Shown here: positions 1 to 4,938 of the stretch, one piece after another
Layout of the letters: every line of letters begins with the position of its first letter
How positions within the stretch are numbered: position 1 is the first letter of the stretch
Assembly: GCA_003488105.1 (NCBI GenBank)
Contig: DNMS01000351.1
Coordinates: 902 to 6,557 of the forward strand
DNA: 5,656 nucleotides
Direction: 5' to 3'
DNA from: Rhodospirillaceae bacterium
GTDB taxonomy: Bacteria > Pseudomonadota > Alphaproteobacteria > Rhodospirillales_A > Casp-alpha2
Made by a program: the position numbers and the translations under genes
Notes under the pieces: model-generated
Told to the model about the DNA's origin: nothing
The model's input: only the letters and a program-made list of their open reading frames with translations
Databases searched by the model: none

Positions 1-32
1 CGCTCGATCACCAGTCTTTGGGACGATATGGC

Positions 33-113
33 CTAGCTGGTCAGGATGCCAATCGCGATCAGAACCGCGAAGACAACCGGCAGGATCAGGAATGCTTTGT
101 TGATTTTGCCCAT
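33..113 (-). CDS. Small single-helix membrane peptide, 26 aa (hypothetical)
   Basis: This is a short ORF that reads ATG to TAG on the minus strand. Its Shine-Dalgarno GGGAGA (complement of 120-125) sits 6 bases before the ATG, and I see no other in-frame start just upstream. The peptide begins MGKINKAF, a short positively charged N-terminus. It continues as one uninterrupted hydrophobic stretch of about 17 residues (roughly 8-24) and ends in LTS, which is what a single transmembrane helix would look like. Peptides of this size often stabilise a larger membrane complex (for example oxidase or transporter accessory subunits), but nothing here identifies a partner and I do not recognise the family. 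It diverges from the dioxygenase gene at 463. A possible promoter lies at 260-288. Being only 81 bases long it could be fortuitous; the good ribosome site and clean helix argue for a real gene. Confidence 0.55.
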   Translation of the reverse strand: MGKINKAFLILPVVFAVLIAIGILTS

Positions 114-187
114 GACTGCTCTCCCATTGTGAAATTCGTAAATCTGCGCCCTATCTGCAGGCCGACGGACCGGTCTTTGGCGGGCGG

Positions 188-201
188 CTGGCATATGCCA
201 G
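188..201. repeat. Perfect 14-bp palindrome, possible operator
   Basis: The sequence CTGGCATATGCCAG is a perfect inverted repeat with no spacer. It lies between the minus-strand promoter candidate and the small peptide gene, so it could be an operator for a dimeric regulator or a short structure in the leader. I cannot assign it to a known regulator. I checked for a sigma-54 promoter because of the TGGCA core, but the required GC dinucleotide at the right distance is missing. Confidence 0.4.
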
Positions 202-259
202 ATTTCGTATTGTTAAGTTTACACTATTATTTTTATTCGGCAATTTAAATGCTGATTTC

Positions 260-288
260 ATTATAAAAATTACGTTAAGCGATGTGTA
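260..288 (-). promoter_or_regulatory. Possible sigma-70 promoter for the small membrane peptide
   Basis: Reading the minus strand, TATAAT (complement of 260-265) matches the -10 consensus exactly. TACACA (complement of 283-288) matches the -35 consensus TTGACA at four of six bases, and the spacer is 17 bases. Transcription would start near 253 and give a leader of about 140 bases before the ATG at 113. In such AT-rich DNA a chance TATAAT is common, so this stays tentative. Confidence 0.35.
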
Positions 289-462
289 TAAAATTATGTA
301 TTTAAGTTAATAATGTGAATATTTAGAACAATTGGCTGGCCGGTCTGCGGTCCGAATTCAGGCTGGTTTCCACCGACGGCGGCTGTCCCGCGTGCTACCA
401 TGCACCCTCCCGCGGCGCTATCGGGAGCGCGGGATGCGTAGGGGTAAGGGGGCTGACAAGCG

Positions 463-1143
463 ATGATCATCCATGTTGAAAAGCTGCTCGGTGACGACGG
501 GCTCGGTGAAATCGACGCCACCCTCGACGATGTTCCCTGGATCGACGGGGCGGGTGGAATGCGCGACGACATCAAAGCCGTGAAGCGCAATCGTCAGGCT
601 GACCGTGCCACTGCCGGCGACGCCCTGGCGCCTGCCGACCGCCTTGTCATCGGGGCGATCGGGCAGTCGGCGCAGATCCGCAACGGAACCTTCCCCCACA
701 GGGTCATGCGCCCGCTTTACGCCCGTTACGGCGTGGGCGCGGAATATGGCCTGCACACGGATAACCCCTTCATCGGAAATCCGGAATCGATCCGCGCCGA
801 CGTGTCCTGCACGTTGTTCCTGAATGGGCCGCAGGATTACGACGGCGGAGAACTGGTGATCCTGGCCCCCGGCGGCGAGGTCAAGGTCAAGCTGTCCCGA
901 GGCGCCGCCGTGGTCTATCCGACCGGCTGGCATCATCGGGTCGAGGCTGTGACAAAGGGTGAGCGGCGGGTCGCCGTGACCTGGATCCAAAGCCGCGTTG
1001 CCTCCGCCGAGCGCCGCGAGATTCTGGCCGACGCCAACGGCGTCGCCCACCACCTGCATCAGACGGCGGCCAACAGCCCGGCCGCCCTGACCGCGCAACG
1101 GGTGTTCAACGGCCTGATGCGGCGCTGGGCCGAGGGTAGCTAA
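463..1143 (+). CDS. PKHD-type Fe(II)/2-oxoglutarate-dependent hydroxylase, PiuC/YbiX family
   Basis: This is a 226-residue cytosolic protein, the normal full length for the PiuC/YbiX (PKHD-type hydroxylase) family. The double-stranded beta-helix core is recognisable. The iron motif HxD is at H98-T-D100 within YGLHTDNP. The family strand with DVSCTLFLN and YDGGELVI lies at 113-133. The third iron ligand is most likely H158 in HHRVEAVTKGER, R168 is the expected 2-oxoglutarate-binding arginine, and the hallmark WIQS is at 174-177. All catalytic positions are present, so it should be active, but the substrate of this family is not established; characterised relatives are tied to iron uptake. The ATG at 463 follows a purine-rich AAGGGGG (446-452) and gives the typical N-terminus (MIIHVEKLL). 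The gene stands alone, with 214 bases before tupB, so a functional link to tungstate transport is not shown. Confidence 0.92.
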   Translation: MIIHVEKLLGDDGLGEIDATLDDVPWIDGAGGMRDDIKAVKRNRQADRATAGDALAPADRLVIGAIGQSAQIRNGTFPHRVMRPLYARYGVGAEYGLHTDNPFIGNPESIRADVSCTLFLNGPQDYDGGELVILAPGGEVKVKLSRGAAVVYPTGWHHRVEAVTKGERRVAVTWIQSRVASAERREILADANGVAHHLHQTAANSPAALTAQRVFNGLMRRWAEGS

Positions 1144-1200
1144 GCGCCGCCAGTCCCTTCTTCTGAGCCAGGTCCTATCTCTGAACATCGGTCGAGTCTG

Positions 1201-1224
1201 CCCCCGCCCGCAGCCTCTCGGGGG
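1201..1224 (+). terminator. Possible weak GC hairpin after the dioxygenase gene
   Basis: CCCCCG (1201-1206) can pair with CGGGGG (1219-1224) around a 12-base loop, 57 bases after the dioxygenase stop codon. No run of T follows, so it is not a classical intrinsic terminator. It might slow transcription or be incidental in GC-rich DNA. It falls between the dioxygenase and the tup control region, where a transcript end would be expected. Confidence 0.25.
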
Positions 1225-1280
1225 TACCGGGGATGCTTGCGCGTTTCCGGAATTTGTGCAAAATTACGTCAAATACGAAT

Positions 1281-1294
1281 AATTATGCATAATT
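1281..1294. promoter_or_regulatory. AT-rich perfect palindrome upstream of tupB, candidate operator
   Basis: AATTATGCATAATT is a perfect 14-bp palindrome. Its arms extend imperfectly outwards to CG on both sides (CGAATAATTATG at 1276-1287 and CATAATTTACG at 1288-1298, the two arms differing by one base in length). It sits in a local AT-rich island (about 1251-1297), 63 bases before the tupB start. CATAAT at 1288-1293 could serve as a -10 element, so a bound repressor would cover the promoter. ModE-type regulators of molybdate and tungstate genes bind AT-rich inverted repeats flanked by CG. That resemblance is suggestive only, and the COG1910-type protein at the right edge is an equally good candidate to bind here. 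Confidence 0.45.
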
Positions 1295-1357
1295 TACGGA
1301 ATCGCATGGGAAACACCCCACGCGTCCTGGGAATGGGAACGGGCGGACAGCCAGACG

Positions 1358-2065
1358 ATGCAGGATTTCGGGCAGGCCTTCCTCACGGCCTTTTCATTGC
1401 TGTTCAGCTTCGACGCGGACCTGATGGAGGTCATCGGGCTGTCGCTGCGGGTCAGTCTGACGGCCCTGCTGGTGGCGGGGCTGATCGGCCTCAGCATCGG
1501 GGCTCTGTTGGCCGTGACACGCTTCCCCGGCCGCGGCGTGGCGCTGGTCGTCGTCAATTCCATGATGGGCCTGCCGCCGGTGGTGGTCGGCCTGATCATC
1601 TACATGCTGCTGTCCAATGCAGGGCCGCTCGGTTTCTTAGGATTGCTCTATACGCCGACGGCCATGATCATCGCCCAGGCGGTTCTGATCCTGCCGATCA
1701 TTGCCGCCCTGTCGCGCCAAGTGATCGAGGACCTGCACAACGAATACGCCGACCAGTTCCGTTCCTTCTGCGTGCCCACGGGGCGGATGATGGCGGAGCT
1801 GTTGTGGGACGCGCGCTATTCCCTGCTGACGGTGATGCTGGCCGGGCTCGGCCGCGCCATGGCCGAGGTCGGCGCCGTCATCATCGTCGGCGGCAACATC
1901 AACCATCTGACCCGCGTCATGACGACGACCATCGCCCTGGAAACCTCAAAGGGCGATCTGGCCCTGGCGCTCGGCCTCGGCGTCGTGCTGCTGACCATAG
2001 CACTGACCATCAACGCGGCGGTCATGGGGCTGAACGCGACGGCGAAAAGGCAGGCCTATGCCTGA
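1358..2065 (+). CDS. tupB: Tungstate ABC transporter permease TupB
   Basis: This is the inner-membrane channel subunit of a tungstate-type ABC importer; at 235 residues it has the usual length of TupB. About five hydrophobic segments are visible (roughly 25-53, 61-85, 98-118, 155-179 and 200-224). The cytoplasmic loop that docks the ATPase (the EAA-like region) shows GLGRAMAEVGAVIIVGGN at 163-180, a signature I associate with TupB/CysW-type permeases. Residues 68-75 (SMMGLPPV) also fit the family. ATG 1358 is the first start after an in-frame stop at 1280-1282; no ATG, GTG or TTG lies between them in frame. Its ribosome site is weak (GGCGGA, 1342-1347), which may limit translation. It overlaps tupC by 8 bases, implying translational coupling. 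The assignment to tungstate rather than another oxyanion rests mainly on the TupA partner. Confidence 0.92.
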   Translation: MQDFGQAFLTAFSLLFSFDADLMEVIGLSLRVSLTALLVAGLIGLSIGALLAVTRFPGRGVALVVVNSMMGLPPVVVGLIIYMLLSNAGPLGFLGLLYTPTAMIIAQAVLILPIIAALSRQVIEDLHNEYADQFRSFCVPTGRMMAELLWDARYSLLTVMLAGLGRAMAEVGAVIIVGGNINHLTRVMTTTIALETSKGDLALALGLGVVLLTIALTINAAVMGLNATAKRQAYA

Positions 2066-2828
2066 TCTGCGCCCCGCCAATGTCATTGATCTGCGAAGCA
2101 ACCAGGATGCCGGTGCCGGCGCCGACCTGTTCCCCGCCGGGGTCGAGGACCTGACCTATCAGGCCGGCGGCACCGTGCTGATCAAGGGCATCGACCTGAC
2201 CCTGAACGCCGACGGCGTCACCGTCATCATGGGGCCCAACGGGGCGGGCAAGAGCCTGCTGCTGCGCCTCATGCACGGGCTGCTTGAGCCCTCGGGCGGG
2301 CACGTCACCTGGGGTGGTCGTTTGTTAGATGACGCCATCCGCCGTCGTCAGGCCATGGTGTTCCAACGCGCGGTGATGCTGCGCCGCTCCGTCGCCGCCA
2401 ACATTGATTTCGTGTTGCGCCTGCGCGGCCGGGCGGACCCCGCGCGGCGGCGGGACATTCTCGAACATGCCGGGCTGGCCGACCGCGCCGAACAGCCGGC
2501 GCGGCTTCTGTCCGGCGGCGAACAGCAGCGTCTGGCCCTGGCCCGCGCGCTGGCGACCGAGCCGGACGTGCTGTTCATGGACGAGCCGACGTCGAACCTG
2601 GACCCGGCCTCGACCCTGGTGATCGAGGACATCACCAAGGCGGCTCGCGACCGCGGCACCAAGATCATCTTCATCACCCACGACATGGGCCAGGCCCGGC
2701 GCCTGGCCGACGACGTGGTGTTCATGCACCGGGGCAAGGTTTTGGAACACAGCCCGGCGGCGGCGTTTTTCAACCAGCCGGCCTCGGCCGAGGCCGGCGA
2801 CTACATGGCGGGCAAGATCATCCTGTAA
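2058..2828 (+). CDS. tupC: Tungstate ABC transporter ATP-binding protein TupC
   Basis: This is the cytosolic ATPase that powers tungstate import, 256 residues. All nucleotide-binding motifs are intact: Walker A GPNGAGKS at 59-66, Q-loop Q103 in VFQ, ABC signature LSGGE at 151-155, Walker B VLFMDEP at 171-177, D-loop NLD at 180-182 and the switch histidine H208. It lacks a C-terminal TOBE/MOP oxyanion-binding extension of the ModC or CysA kind, which fits a compact TupC. The first 28 residues before the nucleotide-binding fold are longer than usual and look low-complexity. No other ATG occurs in frame before residue 58, which is inside the Walker A region, so 2058 is the likely start. AAAAGG (2045-2050) lies 7 bases before it. 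The start overlaps the end of tupB by 8 bases, and tupA follows after 66 bases. Confidence 0.93.
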   Translation: MPDLRPANVIDLRSNQDAGAGADLFPAGVEDLTYQAGGTVLIKGIDLTLNADGVTVIMGPNGAGKSLLLRLMHGLLEPSGGHVTWGGRLLDDAIRRRQAMVFQRAVMLRRSVAANIDFVLRLRGRADPARRRDILEHAGLADRAEQPARLLSGGEQQRLALARALATEPDVLFMDEPTSNLDPASTLVIEDITKAARDRGTKIIFITHDMGQARRLADDVVFMHRGKVLEHSPAAAFFNQPASAEAGDYMAGKIIL

Positions 2829-2842
2829 CCGGCCTTCGCAAA

Positions 2843-2854
2843 GGGACCTGTCCC
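2843..2854. repeat. Small palindromic motif in the tupC-tupA gap
   Basis: The gap between tupC and tupA contains GGGACCTGTCCC, an inverted repeat of five bases around a 2-base centre, followed by another C. As RNA it could only form a 4-bp stem with a 4-base loop. The wording (GGGGACAGGTCCC on the other strand) resembles short REP-like motifs that recur in many proteobacterial intergenic regions; this is from memory and the copy number here is unknown. It could protect or separate the tupA portion of the transcript. Confidence 0.35.
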
Positions 2855-2894
2855 CAATCATCACCAACCGGAACCAGCACTCAGGGAGATATCC

Positions 2895-3734
2895 ATGACA
2901 ACAATCAAACGGTTCACCTTCGGCGCGGCCGCCCTGGCCCTCGCCGTGACGGTGGTCGCCGCCGCCCCGGCCCAGGCCGACGGCAAGGCGATCATCGTGC
3001 AGTCGACGACCTCCACCCAGAACTCGGGCCTGTACGGCTACATGCTGCCGATCTTCGAAAAGAAGACGGGCATCAAGGTCAACGTGGTCGCCGTCGGCAC
3101 GGGCCAGGCGATCAAGAACGCCCAGAACTGCGACGGCGACGTGCTGCTCGTCCACGCCAAGCCGGCCGAGGAAAAGTTCGTCAAGGAAGGCTACGGCGTG
3201 AAGCGCACGGACGTCATGTACAACGACTTCATCGTCGTCGGCCCGCCCGCGGACCCGGCCAAGGTCGGCGGCATGAAGGACGCGCCCAAGGCCTTCAAGA
3301 TGATCGCAGACGCCAAGGCGACCTTCGCCTCGCGCGGTGATAACTCCGGCACCCATAAGAAAGAGGTCCGCCTGTGGAAGGCCGCCGGCACCGATATCAA
3401 GGCGGCCTCGGGCGGCTGGTATCGGGAAACCGGCAGCGGCATGGGGGCGACCCTCAACGCCGCCGTCGGCATGGGCGCCTATGCCCTGACTGACCGCGCC
3501 ACCTGGATCAGCTTCAAGAACAAGGGCGACTACAAGATTCAGGTCGAAGGCGACAAGCAGCTGTTCAACCAGTACGGCATCATCCTGGTCAACCCGAAGA
3601 AATGCCCCAAGGTGAAACAGGCCGAAGGCCAAGCCTTCATCGACTGGGTGCTGTCCAAGGACGGCCAGGACACCATCGCGTCCTACAAGCTGAACGGCCT
3701 GCAGCTGTTCTTCCCGAACGGCAAGTCGTCGTAA
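2895..3734 (+). CDS. tupA: Tungstate-binding periplasmic protein TupA
   Basis: This is the solute-binding protein that captures tungstate in the periplasm and delivers it to TupB; 279 residues, a normal length. A Sec signal peptide is clear: K5-R6, a hydrophobic stretch 8-24, and a probable cleavage after AQA at 26-28. The family oxyanion motifs follow: STTSTQNSGL (37-46), the diagnostic TupA N-terminal binding loop; VLLVHAKPAEEKFV (83-96); YNDFIVVGPPADPA (109-122); SRGDNSGTHKKE (146-157), the second anion loop; then GWYRETGSGMG (174-184) and AYALTDRATW (195-204). These distinguish it from ModA and WtpA. Two cysteines remain in the mature protein (C79 and C237) and might form a disulfide. AGGGAG (2883-2888) sits 6 bases before the ATG, much stronger than the tupB ribosome site, as expected for a binding protein made in excess. 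It is the last gene of the operon, before the terminator at 3760-3789. Confidence 0.95.
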   Translation: MTTIKRFTFGAAALALAVTVVAAAPAQADGKAIIVQSTTSTQNSGLYGYMLPIFEKKTGIKVNVVAVGTGQAIKNAQNCDGDVLLVHAKPAEEKFVKEGYGVKRTDVMYNDFIVVGPPADPAKVGGMKDAPKAFKMIADAKATFASRGDNSGTHKKEVRLWKAAGTDIKAASGGWYRETGSGMGATLNAAVGMGAYALTDRATWISFKNKGDYKIQVEGDKQLFNQYGIILVNPKKCPKVKQAEGQAFIDWVLSKDGQDTIASYKLNGLQLFFPNGKSS

Positions 3735-3759
3735 CGGCACCGACGTTCACGCATTACGG

Positions 3760-3789
3760 AAAGGGCGGGCCTTCGGGGCCGCCCTTTTT
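3760..3789 (+). terminator. Intrinsic terminator of the tup operon
   Basis: A GC-rich stem pairs 3760-3768 with 3779-3787, followed by a single G-G mismatch (3769/3778) and two more C-G pairs closing a TTCG loop (3772-3775). The C(UUCG)G tetraloop is exceptionally stable. The descending arm runs into TTTTT (3785-3789). It begins 26 bases after the tupA stop codon and should end the tupBCA transcript. The complementary A-run on the other side is short, so it is chiefly a plus-strand terminator. Confidence 0.9.
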
Positions 3790-3804
3790 CGTTTGAACCA
3801 CAGA

Positions 3805-3900
3805 GACAGTGAGGCGGTGAGGAGGATGAAACCGGGCGCTTCCGGACCGACTTGCATGGCGGGATGGAGGGGCTCTCATGTTCTTCAATTTCTCACTGTC
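3805..3900. repeat. Non-coding segment bounded by a 9-bp inverted repeat
   Basis: GACAGTGAG (3805-3813) is exactly repeated in inverse orientation as CTCACTGTC (3892-3900), bounding 96 bases without a gene. The left end is preceded by TTGAACCACAGA (3793-3804). That wording resembles the ACCACAGAGACACAGAG-type dispersed repeats seen in intergenic DNA of many bacteria (recalled, not searched). It may be a worn MITE-like or REP-like element, or simply a hairpin-forming remnant at the border of the low-GC segment. Confidence 0.35.
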
Positions 3901-3962
3901 ATGATACTTTGAGAGAGCGGAACAAGTAGATCGCGACTTTTCCTCACGCCGGAAAACTGAAT

Positions 3963-4880
3963 GTGTGGCCACTACCTTTTGACAAAAGGATGTATGTAGC
4001 AGTGGAAACTGAGTCTGATTCTGCCCTCTCGGCAAAGCTCGTCCGCATCAGTGCATGTGCCCATGACATCAACAGTGAATTGGGAAGAAATCTTTTGCAT
4101 GCTTATGTCGCCTGTCTAACTTTCGTCGAGTTGATGACAGCGGCGAAATTATCCTTGGAGGATTCTAAGGATATTTCAGGTGCAATTCGCAATCGCCTTG
4201 TTCGATTGGGGCGGGAAGGGAAGGCGCTTCGCGAAATCGATTCTCTCGGGACCGAGCTGATGCAAGGCACCCACCCAAACCAGCGAGCGCGCAGACGTGT
4301 GGAGGCGTTGCTCTCCCACATCTATCCGTTTCTCATGCCTCCAACTCGTCAGGCAGTGTTGGAGCGATGGCGCGGCCGAGGAACTCGTGGTGCCGGTCGT
4401 CGGTGGCTGAAGGCGATCTCTAACGATGAACTCTTATTCAGCCTAGATCTGGTCTTTCAGTATTGGCGTGAGAGCCGCGACGAGAATGCGGCAAAGGTTC
4501 TCGTTAATAGCGCTGATCCAAATAGGCTGACGGAATTATTGCCTGAATTGGTGGCGCACTGCGAATCAGGGTGGATCGTTAGCCGTGGGGCCTTGCGTGC
4601 CCGGTCCATACTAAATGAAACTTGGATGTCTATACGAACCAAGTTTCCGGCAACATATGCCTATCTTTGCGCGAGAATGGACCGGAATCTAACAGAGCAA
4701 GAAGCACTCGATATCATTGGTGAGACTGATGCTGGTGTATTTGGAGATCGAGGACTGGCGATCTGGGCCATCGGCCAACTCAACATGTCGTCCGTCCTTG
4801 ACCGTGTTTGGGAAAACCGAGAGCGAATTTACATATCAGATATGGAACAGCTTGGCATAGTGATTGATCGGAAGAGGTAG
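3963..4880 (+). CDS. Hypothetical protein, low-GC orphan
   Basis: This encodes 305 residues from the GTG at 3963, or 296 from the ATG at 3990. Neither start has a convincing ribosome site: AAAAGG abuts the ATG directly, and a GGAAAA lies about 7 bases before the GTG. I do not recognise the family. The protein looks soluble and mostly helical, with no signal peptide or clear membrane segment. A helix-rich N-terminal half (about 20-125) is followed by a basic stretch at 135-150 (RWRGRGTRGAGRRWLK). Then come amphipathic helices with paired acidic and hydrophobic residues (about 155-200), a pattern compatible with an alpha-solenoid but not diagnostic. Base use differs from its neighbours: 28 of 60 G/C at 4501-4560, with ATA, CTA and TTA codons that the flanking genes largely avoid. 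This suggests recent transfer. It converges on the regulator gene, 58 bases away. Confidence 0.7.
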   Translation: MWPLPFDKRMYVAVETESDSALSAKLVRISACAHDINSELGRNLLHAYVACLTFVELMTAAKLSLEDSKDISGAIRNRLVRLGREGKALREIDSLGTELMQGTHPNQRARRRVEALLSHIYPFLMPPTRQAVLERWRGRGTRGAGRRWLKAISNDELLFSLDLVFQYWRESRDENAAKVLVNSADPNRLTELLPELVAHCESGWIVSRGALRARSILNETWMSIRTKFPATYAYLCARMDRNLTEQEALDIIGETDAGVFGDRGLAIWAIGQLNMSSVLDRVWENRERIYISDMEQLGIVIDRKR

Positions 4881-4938
4881 CAAAGGGAAGCCTCGTGCAT
4901 AGCCAGCGGCGTTATGGTCGTGCCGTGGATGAGGACGT

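Larger units (their letters stand above)
114..462. other. Divergent intergenic region with AT-rich core
   Basis: This stretch separates the minus-strand small peptide gene from the plus-strand dioxygenase and holds no convincing gene. Its centre (about 200-330) is very AT-rich: 13 G/C in the 60 bases at 241-300, against roughly two thirds in the neighbouring genes. GC rises sharply again from about 331. It carries a perfect palindrome (188-201), a minus-strand promoter candidate (260-288) and a GC-rich potential hairpin (409-433) just before the dioxygenase. The likely role is a shared control region for the two divergent genes; this is inferred from position and composition. Confidence 0.6.

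Noticed and set aside
188..205. Sigma-54 promoter suggested by TGGCAT
   Set aside because: The second element GC at the fixed distance from GG is absent (the bases there are AT).
18..248. A 76-codon plus-strand open frame at the left edge
   Set aside because: It runs through the complement of the small membrane peptide and into AT-rich intergenic DNA, with no ribosome site and a biased, non-protein-like composition.
418..1188. A 256-codon minus-strand open frame opposite the hydroxylase gene
   Set aside because: It mirrors a gene with intact catalytic motifs; the translation shows only GC-rich composition.
1237..2154. A long open plus-strand frame overlapping tupB in another phase
   Set aside because: Its translation is rich in R, G, P and D with no family features, while the tupB frame gives a clean permease. 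It is a by-product of high GC content.
2325..3740. A 471-codon minus-strand open frame opposite tupC and tupA
   Set aside because: It lies entirely opposite two confidently identified genes, and its translation is low-complexity (R, G, D, V, H rich) with no recognisable domain.
4898..4916. Hairpin between the two convergent genes
   Set aside because: CATAGC and GTTATG give only a 6-bp stem with one G-U pair and no T-run on either side, so it does not support a terminator call.
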